Shown here: piece after piece, positions 15,337 to 27,847 of the stretch
Layout of the letters: each line of letters starts with the position of its first letter
Numbering within the stretch: the first letter of the stretch is position 1
Source: Cytobacillus kochii
GTDB lineage: Bacteria; Bacillota; Bacilli; Bacillales; Cytobacillaceae
NCBI RefSeq assembly: GCF_020171845.1
Contig: NZ_JAIVAM010000018.1
Span: 1 to 41,785, forward strand
Direction: 5' to 3'
Length of the DNA: 41,785 bases
The notes under the pieces: model-generated
Seen by the model: only the letters and a program-made list of their open reading frames with translations
Told to the model about the DNA's origin: nothing
Database searches by the model: none
Made by a program: the position numbers and the translations under genes

Positions 15337-16512
15337 TTATTGATAAATATGAACAAATGGTTCGGCTTCGTTGGCGTTTCGGACGATTAATGATTCTGGT
15401 CCGTTGACTGATGTGACGCTTACTTGGACAGAGATGTATTCTGGAAACATACTAACGACTTTGCTGGTTACATATTGGGTGAAACCAACACTTTCTGACT
15501 TACCGTAAAATTGTATAGGTATATCTATATTTAGCTGTTGCAATTGATCCCCAATATAGAAACCTTTTCCAATGACACCATTAAAATTAGGGAAATATTT
15601 TTCAACATCTTGCTTGAAATTCAAGAAATTCGTATAGTCTTCACGATACTTCTCTTCGGCTGTATTAGATGGGAATAAAATATAGTCTTCTTTTACATCT
15701 TCCCAACCACTTAGCTGATTACTCCCCTCAGCGGCATGCGCATAGGCGAAGAAGTTTCCTGGGACGACAGACGTTCTTTCCGATTGTTCAAATAGCGCAA
15801 TGGTAATCGGTACGTTCTCAAGGCCTTCTTGTTGTCTTAATCTCTTTATAATTTCCTCAGCCATCTTTTTGCCTTCTGCTTCTACTTTACTATGAGAAAT
15901 ATCTTCTTCATACGTGGCACCGTAGGCTTCTTTTTGATAATAATGGACGGAATTAAGTGCCAAACCAATCACGACGCCGCCAAGTTTCACCTTATTATCG
16001 CCATCTTTTACAAGATAGTTATGTTCTAAAATATGGGCTAAATAAAGAGGTGCACGGGCGTTTCTTTCTTCTTTAGTCCCTTTACCATCATCGACAGGGT
16101 TTAGACCGAGATTTTCTTCCTCCGTCATATCTTTTTCTTCTAATTGTTCTTTCGTATATTGGCGACTTAACCATGATGAAATCGTGGTTTTATCAAGGTA
16201 TTGTCCTTCTTGGAAGAAGAACTTTTCCGTATCAAAATGGTTCTGAGCAACTCTCATTAAACCTGTTTCGAATTCATTAATATCATATTTTGTATTAACA
16301 TTATTAACGACTAAACCTCGTGACTCACTTGGCTTAAAAGGTAGGATTGTCCGATAGTACGAATCGGATATTTTAAAGTTTGGTATGATCGCCTGTTCTT
16401 CTTCGCTGCTCTCATTTTCATTTTGCACAACCTCTTCTTGCTGGTTAAAACTAGGTGCACAACCGGCGAGTAAAAGAACGAATGACAGCGACACTGCCAT
16501 GAGTTTTTTCAC
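15337..16512 (-). CDS. camS: CamS family lipoprotein (sex pheromone cAM373-related)
   Basis: A surface lipoprotein. The signal MKKLMAVSLSFVLLLAGC ends in a lipobox (LLAGC), so the mature protein is anchored to the outer face of the membrane through a lipid-modified Cys. Homologues are encoded after ligA in many Bacillales, and some release a pheromone-like peptide from the signal; the cellular role is otherwise unclear. GAGGTG (16519-16524) lies 6 bp before the GTG at 16510-16512, which I take as the start; an in-frame GTG at 16519 would overlap this ribosome site. The ribosome site also overlaps the ligA stop codon, so the two genes are coupled. Length 391. Confidence 0.9.
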   Translation of the reverse strand: MKKLMAVSLSFVLLLAGCAPSFNQQEEVVQNENESSEEEQAIIPNFKISDSYYRTILPFKPSESRGLVVNNVNTKYDINEFETGLMRVAQNHFDTEKFFFQEGQYLDKTTISSWLSRQYTKEQLEEKDMTEEENLGLNPVDDGKGTKEERNARAPLYLAHILEHNYLVKDGDNKVKLGGVVIGLALNSVHYYQKEAYGATYEEDISHSKVEAEGKKMAEEIIKRLRQQEGLENVPITIALFEQSERTSVVPGNFFAYAHAAEGSNQLSGWEDVKEDYILFPSNTAEEKYREDYTNFLNFKQDVEKYFPNFNGVIGKGFYIGDQLQQLNIDIPIQFYGKSESVGFTQYVTSKVVSMFPEYISVQVSVTSVNGPESLIVRNANEAEPFVHIYQ

Positions 16513-16524
16513 GATTTTCACCTC

Positions 16525-18549
<2,025 letters not shown>

Positions 18550-20778
18550 TTAACCTTTCGAAATCGGGGCAAATTTAGCAAGTAATCTTTTAATACCTAC
18601 TGGCTTTGGAAAAGCAATATCAAGCTCCATTCCATCACCTTCACCTTTGACACTTACAACTGTTCCAGTACCCCATTTACCATGCACAGCTTTATCTCCA
18701 ACTATCCAATTCATCCCGCTACCACCTGTATTTTGTACAGCTGGACGAACAACTGCTTTACGAGCAGGTTGCATACGATTTCCTGAAGGACCATTAAACG
18801 TGGACTGACCTCGATTAAGAGGTTTTGCTTTTGGCTCTAATCCTTCTAATAAATCAGCCGGAATTTCCTGAATAAATCTGGACGGTGGGTTCATGTTTGT
18901 ACGGCCAAATAGTGTACGCATTTGCGCATTTGTTATAAATAACTGCTCTTCTGCTCTCGTAATCCCTACATAAGCAAGTCGACGTTCCTCTTCCATTTCT
19001 GCTTCTTCCATTAATGAACGACTATGAGGGAATACACCTTCCTCCATACCCATTAAAAAGACAACTGGAAATTCTAATCCCTTTGCAGAGTGAAGCGTCA
19101 TTAATACAACTGCATCCGCTTTCTCACCGTCATCATCCAACTTATCAATATCGGCAACAAGCGCCAAATCTGTTAAGAAGGCAACAAGTGTTTTATCTTC
19201 GGACGCATCTTCAAAATTCTTCGTTACAGATAGAAACTCATCTAAGTTTTCCAAACGACTTTGAGACTCGATAGATTTCTCCGCTTTTAACATGTCACGA
19301 TAGCCTGACTTGTCTAACAGTTCCTCTACCAATTCTGTCACAGATAAGTATTCTTGCATTTGTGTATAATTCTTTACTAAATCACGAAACTCTATAGCAG
19401 ATTTTGTGATTTTTGGGCTTAAGCCAATTAATTCGATAGATTCCAGTGCTTCAAACATTGTCATATCATGCATGGTTGCAAAATTAGCAATCTTATCAAC
19501 TGATCCAGAACCAATCCCTCTTTTAGGCACATTAATCACCCGCTGTAGACTTATATCATCATCAGGGTTGGCAATTAATCGTAAATAAGCCAATACATCT
19601 TTAATTTCTTTACGATCATAGAACTTAATTCCGCCAACAATCGCATATTCAATATTCGATTTTAATAGCATTTCCTCCATGACCCGGGATTGGGCATTTG
19701 TACGATATAGAATAGCAAAATCGGCAAGCTTGCGATTCTGACTTTGCGCTAATTCTTTAATTTTACTTACGACAAATTGTCCTTCGCCTTGCTCACTGTC
19801 TGCACGGTAATACTGAATTTTATTTCCTTCAGGATTTTCCGTCCATAAGTTTTTCGCTTTGCGATTCATGTTTTTATCAATGACGCCGTTAGCTGCGTTT
19901 AAAATTCTTTGCGTGGATCGATAGTTTTGTTCTAGCAAAATGACTTGTGCTTGCGCATAATCTTTTTCAAAGGATAAGATATTGGCAATATCTGCCCCGC
20001 GCCATCTATAAATAGATTGATCCGAGTCTCCAACCACACATATATTTTGGAAACGATTCGCTAATAATTTTACTAGCATGTATTGCGCTCTATTCGTATC
20101 TTGATATTCATCCACATGGATATACTGGAATTTACGTTGATAGTATTCTAATACCTCAGGGACGCGATTAAATAATTGAATCGTCTTCATAATAAGATCA
20201 TCAAAGTCTAATGCATGATTCTTTCGCAGACGTTTTTGATAATCTGTATACACATCACTTGTCACTTGGGAGAAATAATCACCGGCAGTCTTGGCGAATT
20301 CCTCTGGTTCAATTAGTTCATTTTTTGCAGAACTAATCGTCCCTAAAATTGCTCTAGGATCGAACTTTTTCGGATCTAAATTCCGCTCTTTTAAGATACT
20401 CTTAATAACAGATTGCTGATCAGTAGAATCTAATATTGTGAAGTTACGATTGAATCCAATCCGATCAATATCACGACGTAATATTCTCACACACATAGAG
20501 TGAAAAGTAGAAATCCAGATTTCTTCAGCCGCACCGCCCATCATCGCACGAATACGATCTCTCATTTCTCTTGCGGCCTTATTCGTAAACGTGATTGCTA
20601 AAATATTATATGGATTCACGCCCTTCTCTACCATTAAATAAGCAATGCGATGGGTAAGCACACGCGTCTTACCACTTCCTGCTCCAGCCATAATAAGCAA
20701 AGGACCATCTGTTGCCTTTACAGCCTGTTGCTGCTCCTTATTCAAACCATTTAATAATTTATTAGATAAATATTGCAT
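18550..20778 (-). CDS. pcrA: ATP-dependent DNA helicase PcrA
   Basis: A 3'-5' superfamily 1 helicase needed for DNA repair, removal of RecA filaments and rolling-circle plasmid replication. Walker A is GAGSGKT near residue 33, motif II is VDEYQDTN near 224, motif III is [14 protein letters not shown] and motif VI is [10 protein letters not shown]. The C-terminal segment that contacts RNA polymerase ([15 protein letters not shown]) is present. Length 742 is normal. It stands between pcrB and ligA, as in B. subtilis. Confidence 0.98.
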   Translation of the reverse strand: MQYLSNKLLNGLNKEQQQAVKATDGPLLIMAGAGSGKTRVLTHRIAYLMVEKGVNPYNILAITFTNKAAREMRDRIRAMMGGAAEEIWISTFHSMCVRILRRDIDRIGFNRNFTILDSTDQQSVIKSILKERNLDPKKFDPRAILGTISSAKNELIEPEEFAKTAGDYFSQVTSDVYTDYQKRLRKNHALDFDDLIMKTIQLFNRVPEVLEYYQRKFQYIHVDEYQDTNRAQYMLVKLLANRFQNICVVGDSDQSIYRWRGADIANILSFEKDYAQAQVILLEQNYRSTQRILNAANGVIDKNMNRKAKNLWTENPEGNKIQYYRADSEQGEGQFVVSKIKELAQSQNRKLADFAILYRTNAQSRVMEEMLLKSNIEYAIVGGIKFYDRKEIKDVLAYLRLIANPDDDISLQRVINVPKRGIGSGSVDKIANFATMHDMTMFEALESIELIGLSPKITKSAIEFRDLVKNYTQMQEYLSVTELVEELLDKSGYRDMLKAEKSIESQSRLENLDEFLSVTKNFEDASEDKTLVAFLTDLALVADIDKLDDDGEKADAVVLMTLHSAKGLEFPVVFLMGMEEGVFPHSRSLMEEAEMEEERRLAYVGITRAEEQLFITNAQMRTLFGRTNMNPPSRFIQEIPADLLEGLEPKAKPLNRGQSTFNGPSGNRMQPARKAVVRPAVQNTGGSGMNWIVGDKAVHGKWGTGTVVSVKGEGDGMELDIAFPKPVGIKRLLAKFAPISKG

Positions 20779-20850
20779 TCCTTTTCTTCACCACCATACA
20801 AACATTTGTTCTGTTTTTAGTCTATCCTGATTAATTTGGTTAATCAAGAT

Positions 20851-21537
20851 TTATTGTTTCACAGCTTCTACTGTTTTTAATGCGATTTTAATATCATCAT
20901 AAACGGCATTTCCAACGACAACTACATCTGCATAAGCGCCCATTTCTCTTGCTTGTTCCACAGAGGTAATCCCGCCACCATAAAATAATATTGTTTCTTC
21001 TAATGTTCGACTTACTTCTTTCACTATTTCTACATTGCCGTAAGTACCGCTATATTCCAGATAAAAAATCGGTAAATGAAACATTTTTTCCGCCATCATT
21101 GCATAGGCTTTGACGTCTTCAATCGTTAAATTCGTATCCGCACTCGTTAATTGAGCGACTTTACAATCTTCATTTAGCACGCAATATCCTTGCATAAGAA
21201 TCTCGTCCCAATTCATGATCTCGCCAAATTCCTTAACTGCTTGATGGTGCATTCCATTAATCCATTTGGAATCTTTACTATTTAAAACCGTCGGGATAAA
21301 AAACAAATCATACCCAGGTGTAATCGACTCAATTGTGGAAACCTCTAACACACATGGAACTGTATATCTACGAACACGCCCCATAAGATCAAGCACCCGC
21401 TCAAGCGTAATGCCATCTGTCCCCCCAATAATAATCGCGTCCGTGCCAGACTCGCACACTTTCTCTAAATCCTCATCAGATATATATTTATTAGGGTCAA
21501 GCTTAAACGCATGGTGCCACGCGCGAACATCATACAT
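20851..21537 (-). CDS. pcrB: Heptaprenylglyceryl phosphate synthase PcrB
   Basis: A TIM-barrel prenyltransferase that joins heptaprenyl diphosphate to glycerol-1-phosphate, forming an archaeal-type ether lipid in Bacillales. Family marks are FKLDPNK near the N-terminus, the IIGGTDG substrate loop, FYLEYSG and the phosphate-binding FYGGGI. The frame is open for 20 more codons upstream, but GGAGGA lies 7 bp before the ATG at 21535-21537 ([11 protein letters not shown]), which matches the family's usual N-terminus. This gives 228 residues, the family length. The gene is followed by pcrA; a tandem array lies directly upstream. Confidence 0.96.
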   Translation of the reverse strand: MYDVRAWHHAFKLDPNKYISDEDLEKVCESGTDAIIIGGTDGITLERVLDLMGRVRRYTVPCVLEVSTIESITPGYDLFFIPTVLNSKDSKWINGMHHQAVKEFGEIMNWDEILMQGYCVLNEDCKVAQLTSADTNLTIEDVKAYAMMAEKMFHLPIFYLEYSGTYGNVEIVKEVSRTLEETILFYGGGITSVEQAREMGAYADVVVVGNAVYDDIKIALKTVEAVKQ

Positions 21538-21699
21538 ACATAGTTCCTCCATTCTATCTTTCCATTCAATCATTATATCATTTGAGAAGCATTTCAAAAA
21601 GGAAACCGCTAATGAAGTAAGAATGGATTTATTTGGCTAAATTAACATCATTGCAGACAATGCGATTCACCATGTAAATGATTCATTCGATTCCGATGC

Positions 21700-22795
21700 G
21701 ATTTCAGTTTTGGCTGATCAGATTTTCTTTTGGGGTCTGTTTTCTGACGCGTTTCTCTTCTAATCCAATTAGATTTCCTGTTGGGTCCAAGTTTTTGACG
21801 CGCTTCTCCTCTAATCCAATCAAATTTGATCATGGAGTCCAGTTTCTGACACGTTTCTCTCCTATTCCAATCAAATTTCCTGTTAGATCCAAGTTTCTGA
21901 CGCGTTTCTCTCCTAATCCAACCAGATTTCCTCATGGTGTCCAGTTTCTGACACGTTTCTCTCCTATTCCAATCAAATTTCCTCTTGGTGTCCAGTTTCT
22001 GACGCGTTTCTCTCCTATTCCAACCAGATTTCCTGTTGGATCCAAGTTTCTGACGCGTTTCTCTCCTAATCCAACCAGATTTCCTCTTAGGTCCAAGTTT
22101 CTGACGCGTTTCTCTCCTAATCCAACCAGATTTCCTCTTAGGTCCAGGTTTCTGACTCGTTCTCACCTCATCCAATCAAATTTCCTCATGGTGGCCAGTT
22201 TCTGACGCGTTTCTCACCTATTCCAACCAAATTTCCTCATGATGTCCAGTTTCTGACGCGTTTCTCTCCTATTCCAACCAAATTTCCCCTTGGGTCCAAG
22301 TTTCTAACACATTTCTCCTCTAATCCAATCAAATTTCCTCATGAAGTCCAGTTTCTGCCTCGCTTCTCCCTTAATCCAATCAAATTTCCTCTTGGTGGCC
22401 AGTTTCTGACGCGTTTCTCTCCTATTCCAACCAAATTTCCTCTTAGGTCCAGGTTTCTGACTCGTTCTCACCTCATCCAATCAAATTTCCTCTTGGTGTC
22501 CAGTTTTTTGACGCGTTTCTCTCCTATTCCAATCAAATTTCCTCATGGTGTCCATTTTCTGACTCGCTTCTCTCCTATTCCAATCAAATTTCCTCATGGT
22601 GTCCAGGTTTCTGACTCGCTTCTCCCTTAATCCAATCAAATTTCCTCATGGTGTCCATTTTCTGACGCGTTTCTCTCCTATTCCAATCAAATTTCCTCAT
22701 GAAGTCCAGTTTTTGACTCGCTCCTCACCTATTCCAACCAAATTTCCTCATGAAGTCCAGTTTTTGACTCGCTTCCCCCCTATTCCAATCGCTTT
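21700..22795. repeat. Tandem array 3, 51-bp unit, 21 copies
   Basis: The motif TTCTGACGCGTTTCTC recurs every 51 bp, from TGAC at 21745 to the last copy at 22765, exactly twenty periods later. Within the array two units of 50 bp (after 22153 and after 22459) and two of 52 bp (ending at 22459 and 22612) break the reading frames and then restore the register. Open frames on both strands are therefore period effects. The unit reads approximately TTTCCTCTTGGTGTCCAG followed by TTTCTGACGCGTTTCTCTCC and TATTCCAATCAAA. It fills the gap between yerC and pcrB, where B. subtilis has other genes. The pcrB promoter should lie near the left edge, but I cannot identify it. Confidence 0.95.
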
Positions 22796-22823
22796 TTCTA
22801 CTAGTACCTGATTTCCTTTCCAA

Positions 22824-22857
22824 AACAAAAAAACCGTGGGTGCTGATTCCCTCGGTT
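22824..22857 (-). terminator. Terminator of yerC
   Basis: On the minus strand AACCGAGGG pairs with CCCACGGTT (one A-A mismatch) around an 8-nt loop and runs into TTTTTTTG. It lies about 28 bp after the yerC stop and before array 3. Confidence 0.85.
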
Positions 22858-22884
22858 CGGTCGCTTCTATCGCTGTGGGTTCTA

Positions 22885-23193
22885 TTATTTTTCTGTTGTT
22901 TCTTCTTCTTTAATTCTTTCTAATGCCATTTCGTAGGCATCGTTTCCGTAGTTTAAGCAACGTTTCACACGCGAGATTGTTGCAGTACTTGCACCTGTTT
23001 CTGTCTCAATCTTATGATAAGTTTTTCCTTCTCTAAGCATACGAGCTACTTCTAGTCTTTGCGCTAATGATTGGATCTCGTTCACAGTACATAAGTCATC
23101 AAAAAATCGATAACATTCGTCTAAATCATTTAGTGATAATACCGCCTGAAATAATTGATCTAATTCTTGTCCTCTTAGTTTATTAATTTGCAT
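22885..23193 (-). CDS. yerC: YerC/YecD family TrpR-like regulator
   Basis: A 102-residue DNA-binding protein of the TrpR-related YerC/YecD family. The helix-turn-helix is visible as LREGKTYHKIETETGASTAT followed by ISRVKR, near residues 54-80. A 5' helical bundle (LDQLFQAVLSLNDLDECYRF) would form the dimer, as in TrpR. Target genes are not known with certainty. AAGGGG lies 8 bp before the ATG. It follows yerB by 23 bp and ends the yerABC group. Confidence 0.93.
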   Translation of the reverse strand: MQINKLRGQELDQLFQAVLSLNDLDECYRFFDDLCTVNEIQSLAQRLEVARMLREGKTYHKIETETGASTATISRVKRCLNYGNDAYEMALERIKEEETTEK

Positions 23194-23216
23194 AATATTT
23201 ACCCCTTTTTCATTTT

Positions 23217-24266
23217 TTAGTTAATTGTTACCGACTGATTGATTCCTGGCTCTTGTGGAATGACATTCACCCATGTTTTCCCCGGAGCAAGTGGTTGCTC
23301 TTTTCCATCGATTACTGGATAAATTCTTCCTTCTTTATTCACCCAGTTCACTTCAGACATCATACCTCTTTGAATAAGATAACCTTTACCCCCTGAAGTC
23401 AAATCAATGTCACGTCGGCCTTCTCCATCTATCACTGTATGCTTCGCTTCTATGATTAAAATATTGCTTAATAACACAGGGTCACCTGTGTCATAGTCAG
23501 TTGTCCATTCACCATCTGAAGATCTTTTGTATGCTTTCGTTGTTTCATCATAATCATATGTGACATCAAAACGTTCATCTTTTCCATAACTTACTGCAAT
23601 CTCCTCGGCCACAGAGCCACTCAGTTTATCCGCTTCTTCGTCAGTTAAATGAGCAAAAGCAGCTGGTGCCCCATCCAGCTCATAATTCTTTTCCTTAGCC
23701 CCTTGTTCAATATGTGCAAAAGAAATATATGAATTATGCGGTGCCTGGCGATCACTCACACGTTCAAAAAGTGTGCCATCATAATATAAGCCATTCAAAT
23801 GATCCACATATTCATCAGCAAGCATCTTCTTTGCCTCTGGACTATTTCCATGAGCAATATAAAGACTATTAAACCCTTTCGCCAGTTCAATATAATATTC
23901 TCTGGCACTGCGTACTGGCCCAACTCTATCCGGTTGTTCACTTTGAAAAATAGCAAGGAATCGCGTGACTTCACCTTCAGCCAGTAATTCATAAACAATA
24001 TCCGCTTGTGTCAATCCTGATTGTGGTCTTGCTTTCGGATGATTGTTAATCATAACTGCTATAGCACGCTGATTCCCATTTCCCTCTTGAGCTATGCCTG
24101 TGAGAGGATAAACTATCTTTTCTTCAGGCGAATCCACACTTTCTTCACCTTGATTATCCATACCATTTAACTCTTCATTTGCTGGATCCTCAACTGTTTC
24201 ATTCTTGCTGCATCCTGTCACCAAAAGTATTGCTACGAGAGACGTAGTCACCCATTTGTTCAGCAT
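23217..24266 (-). CDS. yerB: DUF3048 lipoprotein YerB
   Basis: A 349-residue predicted lipoprotein: the signal MLNKWVTTSLVAILLVTGC ends in a lipobox (LVTGC), followed by an acidic low-complexity linker. The main domain contains the DUF3048 pattern NNHPKARPQSGLTQADIVYE and DRVGPVRSAREYYIELA. The biochemical role of the family is unknown. Position between yerA and yerC matches B. subtilis. Confidence 0.93.
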   Translation of the reverse strand: MLNKWVTTSLVAILLVTGCSKNETVEDPANEELNGMDNQGEESVDSPEEKIVYPLTGIAQEGNGNQRAIAVMINNHPKARPQSGLTQADIVYELLAEGEVTRFLAIFQSEQPDRVGPVRSAREYYIELAKGFNSLYIAHGNSPEAKKMLADEYVDHLNGLYYDGTLFERVSDRQAPHNSYISFAHIEQGAKEKNYELDGAPAAFAHLTDEEADKLSGSVAEEIAVSYGKDERFDVTYDYDETTKAYKRSSDGEWTTDYDTGDPVLLSNILIIEAKHTVIDGEGRRDIDLTSGGKGYLIQRGMMSEVNWVNKEGRIYPVIDGKEQPLAPGKTWVNVIPQEPGINQSVTIN

Positions 24267-24307
24267 GATGCACCCCTTATCACTATATGATTACCCTCTT
24301 TTACATT

Positions 24308-26050
24308 TTAACGCATCATAGTTGGAAAGAGTACAGTTTTATTCATGACATCATACATTCCTCGTTGTGTAACCCTGATATAAGGGAGATGAGTGGAGGA
24401 AAAAAATAATAATGTATAAATTGGATCGGCAAAACGATAACCTCTTTCTCGCAAATAGGCTAATAAGGTTCTTTCTTCTTCAATCAAATCTTCCACTCTT
24501 TTATTCGACATGATGCCCTTTAATTTAAGTGGGATTTCTGTAACAATGTTCCCTTGCTCAGAAATAACAATTCCCCCACCTATTTCTTTCATGTGATTAA
24601 AAGCATTCATCATGTCTTTCTTGCTTTTCCCGATTAAGATAATATCACCGGTATTAGAATAAGAACTTGCTAAACCGTCTAACTCCTTAGCAAACCCTTT
24701 AATCACCGTATTCACACGCCACTTGCCTTTGCGGTCAATTAACATGAAGAAACACTCGTCATGCTCCTTACTTAGCTCATCGCCGGAAATATCAATGGCT
24801 AATGAGTAAGGCTTTGTGATAACTGCGCTCTCCATTTTAATACCGAACGGCATCGAAAATTGCATATCATGAGAAGTAAGCTCCCAGTTCATTTCTAGCG
24901 GTTCAAATCCAAACTCTTCCCATGCCATATTATCTTCAAATGGTGTATTTTCACCATCTTTCCTTATCCACTTACCTTTTGCTAACACACTAACAGGCGT
25001 TGGGTTACTTTCATTCTCTAGGAAATTGATATTAGCCACTCTACCTGTAGCGATATTTCCATGCAGATGTTGGATGTTATAATACTTAGCTACGTTAATT
25101 GTACCCATATTATACGCATCTATTGTCGGCACCCCTTTCTCAAGGGCAATTCGGATCATCTGATCAATAATCCCTTGATCGGAAAAGGATGAAGAAGAGC
25201 CATCTGTCGTAAAAATAAATGATTCATAATGATCAATGCCCAACTCATGCATTTCATCCAATAACTGCGGTAAATCAGGTCGAATTGATGAATAGCGTAA
25301 CGATACAGTATATCCTTGCATCAAACGATTCATAATCTCTTGTCCGTTAATCGCTTCATGGTCGCAATCAGCACCGAGCAGCATTAACTTTGCTAAAGTC
25401 TTTTCTGACGCCCCAGGAAAATGACCTTCGATTTGTTTTCTCATTCTTTTCGCTTCTTGCATCCAATGGAGCATCAAATCATCACCATCGAGTAACTTCG
25501 GCCAGCCAGTTAACTCCCCACCTTGTAATACTGCATCATGCTCTAACCAAGATTTAATATTACCATGCGAAAATGTTGTCTCTTCATTTTGTATTTCCGT
25601 TTGCGCATCAAATCGGCACCACCAGTACATCGTTGAAGGGATATTTCTCATTTCCTTCAAAAATGAAAACGCTTTCTTTTTCTCTAATTGTAATGCTAGC
25701 ACCATATTATCATTAATCAAAGTGGTCGTGCCAAATTGCGCTGCATAACGAGCAAAGGAAAGGGGATTATATAACTGAAATGGATGTGCATGTGGTTCAA
25801 TATATCCTGGAACAAGTGTCATTCCATTACAATCAACAATTTCACAGCCTTCTAATTTGTCAGGAAGCTTTTCACCGACATAAACAATACGATCACCGAG
25901 AATCCAGATATTCGCATGTACCCATTTTTTAATTGCTTGATTTAAGTAACGAGCATTTTTCAGTAACATCGTTGGCGCAATACGCCCATCTAGAACAGAT
26001 ACATGTTCACGTAGATGTTTGTTTTTCCAACGGTATCGCTGTTCTAGCAC
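24308..26050 (-). CDS. yerA: Adenine-deaminase-like amidohydrolase YerA
   Basis: A 580-residue metal-dependent hydrolase of the adenine deaminase (AdeC) family. An N-terminal segment with DRIVYVGE and VPGYIEPHAHPFQ carries the HxH metal ligands at the start of the TIM barrel, and a C-terminal domain (SNTGDIILIGKS, EIGGGIVISEQG) matches the family. It may convert adenine to hypoxanthine, which would fit its place beside the purine operon. Activity of the YerA branch is less certain than that of AdeC, so the substrate is inference. Confidence 0.88.
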   Translation of the reverse strand: MLEQRYRWKNKHLREHVSVLDGRIAPTMLLKNARYLNQAIKKWVHANIWILGDRIVYVGEKLPDKLEGCEIVDCNGMTLVPGYIEPHAHPFQLYNPLSFARYAAQFGTTTLINDNMVLALQLEKKKAFSFLKEMRNIPSTMYWWCRFDAQTEIQNEETTFSHGNIKSWLEHDAVLQGGELTGWPKLLDGDDLMLHWMQEAKRMRKQIEGHFPGASEKTLAKLMLLGADCDHEAINGQEIMNRLMQGYTVSLRYSSIRPDLPQLLDEMHELGIDHYESFIFTTDGSSSSFSDQGIIDQMIRIALEKGVPTIDAYNMGTINVAKYYNIQHLHGNIATGRVANINFLENESNPTPVSVLAKGKWIRKDGENTPFEDNMAWEEFGFEPLEMNWELTSHDMQFSMPFGIKMESAVITKPYSLAIDISGDELSKEHDECFFMLIDRKGKWRVNTVIKGFAKELDGLASSYSNTGDIILIGKSKKDMMNAFNHMKEIGGGIVISEQGNIVTEIPLKLKGIMSNKRVEDLIEEERTLLAYLRERGYRFADPIYTLLFFSSTHLPYIRVTQRGMYDVMNKTVLFPTMMR

Positions 26051-26210
26051 TCTGTTTCCTCCTTTTATGGTAACTACAATTATCTATTTTTATTTTTCGT
26101 TTACGATAATGAAGCAGCATTCATGTTGCCTATTATCATAACATATATAGCTTTTTAACGCAGTAAAGAATAACAAATATTTGTTAATTTTTTGTGAAGG
26201 AGGTCCTTTT

Positions 26211-26504
26211 ATGAATGTTAAACCCAATATTGGTATCATTCAGGCATTAATCCGTATTACTTGTGGATTAACCATTGTTGCTTGGAGTGCCACAAAGCTC
26301 GTTAAAAAACCTTGGAGTGATCGCTTTCTCATTCTTATTTCACTTGGTGCAATGAAGGTCGCAGAAGGTATTGTCCGCTATTGTCCTATCATTGCCTTAT
26401 TTGAAAAAGGGAAAGAGAGTATAAAAGATTCTGACCACCAGTTTAAACCACCTATGGATTTTTTAAAAGAGCAAAAGTTATTAAAGGATACTGATTTTGA
26501 ATGA
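26211..26504 (+). CDS. DUF2892-type small membrane protein
   Basis: A 97-residue protein on the opposite strand to its neighbours. MNVKPNIGIIQALIRITCGLTIVA, written here in part, begins the DUF2892/YgaP-like pattern with an early hydrophobic helix and a second helix with GAMKVAEGIVRYCP. Function unknown. AGGAGG lies 7 bp before the ATG at 26211, which is preferred over an in-frame upstream start. It converges with purD at a shared terminator. Confidence 0.8.
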   Translation: MNVKPNIGIIQALIRITCGLTIVAWSATKLVKKPWSDRFLILISLGAMKVAEGIVRYCPIIALFEKGKESIKDSDHQFKPPMDFLKEQKLLKDTDFE

Positions 26505-26545
26505 AAAATATGCCCCCTTATTTTTTTGGGGGGCATTTTCATTTT
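26505..26545. terminator. Bidirectional terminator between the DUF2892 gene and purD
   Basis: ATGCCCCC pairs with GGGGGCAT around a T-rich loop. The plus strand continues with TTTTCATTTT and the minus strand with ATTTTT, so both converging genes can use it. Confidence 0.85.
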
Positions 26546-26551
26546 CCCTAT

Positions 26552-27829
26552 CTATTTTTCTATAGTCGAATGTGCTATCGTCTTAAAGCCAATATCCCTG
26601 CGGTAAAAGACTTCTTCTGTTGTTAAATACGTTAGCGCATCATACACTTGCTTTTGTGCGGATACTAAGTCCATTGCTTTGCTACCAACAAGTAAGACTC
26701 GGCCGCCATTTGTTGTGAATGTACCTTTGGCATTTTTCGCAGTTCCTGCATGAAAGACAAATGCTTCTTCTGCTACTTTTTCGATTCCTATTAGTTCGGC
26801 ACCACTCTCATATGCATCCGGATAACCATTGGCTGCGACCACAACTCCAAGCATTGCCTCCTCATGCCATTCAATCACAGGCTTATGTCCAGCAATTACT
26901 TCTAACATGACATGGGCTAAGTCTGACTTCATTCTAGGTAAGATAACTTGCGTTTCCGGATCACCAAAGCGGGCATTGAATTCAATTACCTTTGGCCCTT
27001 GTTCTGTCGCGATAAGTCCCGCATAGAGAACGCCACAAAAACTGCGATCCTCTTTAACTAATGCTTCTGCAGCTGGAATTAAAATCGTTGCAATCGCTGT
27101 TTCAACCGTCTCCTTGCTGATGTGGGGAACAGGTGAATAAGCACCCATTCCTCCTGTGTTTGGTCCTTTATCTCCATCGAAAGCGCGTTTATGGTCTTGA
27201 GCAATTTCTAAGGGAATAACTGTGTCTCCATTAACAAATGCCATTAATGAAAATTCTTCACCAGCTAAAAATTCCTCAATAACAACTGTAGCAGAAGCTT
27301 CACCAAATTTTTCTCCAACTAACATATCCGCTAACGCTGCTAATGCTTCACCTTCTGTCATCGCAACAACAACGCCTTTTCCGGCAGCTAATCCATCCGC
27401 TTTAATAACAATTGGTGCTCCTTGTTCTTTCACATAAGCACTTGCAGCCTCATACTGATCAAACACTTCATAGCTTCCTGTTGGAATGGCATATTTCTTC
27501 ATGAGCTCTTTTGCAAAGGATTTACTTCCTTCAACTTCAGCCGCTCGACTTTTTGGTCCAAAAACAGTAAGTCCAGCTCCCTCCATCTTATCAGCCAAAC
27601 CTTCAAGTAAAGGAACTTCAGGTCCAATAACTGTTAATTCAACATGATTATCGAGCGCAAAAGCAATCAGCTCTTCTTGTTCGTTCTCGGAAATATCAAT
27701 GATCGTCGCTACATCTTCCATTCCTGGATTTCCCGGTGCAACAAACACTGTTTCCACTTGGCTGCTTTCACTTAACTTTCTACTGATGGCATGCTCACGT
27801 CCGCCTCTACCGATTACCAATACGTTCAT
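26552..27829 (-). CDS. purD: Phosphoribosylamine-glycine ligase
   Basis: Second step of purine synthesis: joins glycine to phosphoribosylamine using ATP. ATP-grasp enzyme with MNVLVIGRGGREHAI at the N-terminus, KADGLAAGKGVVVA in the ATP-binding domain and EFNARFGDPETQ near the metal site. Length 425 is normal. Last gene of the operon, 18 bp after purH. Confidence 0.98.
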   Translation of the reverse strand: MNVLVIGRGGREHAISRKLSESSQVETVFVAPGNPGMEDVATIIDISENEQEELIAFALDNHVELTVIGPEVPLLEGLADKMEGAGLTVFGPKSRAAEVEGSKSFAKELMKKYAIPTGSYEVFDQYEAASAYVKEQGAPIVIKADGLAAGKGVVVAMTEGEALAALADMLVGEKFGEASATVVIEEFLAGEEFSLMAFVNGDTVIPLEIAQDHKRAFDGDKGPNTGGMGAYSPVPHISKETVETAIATILIPAAEALVKEDRSFCGVLYAGLIATEQGPKVIEFNARFGDPETQVILPRMKSDLAHVMLEVIAGHKPVIEWHEEAMLGVVVAANGYPDAYESGAELIGIEKVAEEAFVFHAGTAKNAKGTFTTNGGRVLLVGSKAMDLVSAQKQVYDALTYLTTEEVFYRRDIGFKTIAHSTIEK

Positions 27830-27847
27830 TTCATGTTCTCCCCCAGT

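Noticed and set aside
20996..21060. Start of pcrB at the upstream ATG (21597)
   Set aside because: GGAGGA lies inside that extension, 7 bp before the ATG at 21537, where family members begin.
21648..22811. Open frames of up to 175 codons in array 3
   Set aside because: 50- and 52-bp units break the frames; the basic, repetitive translation has no recognisable domain and no start site.
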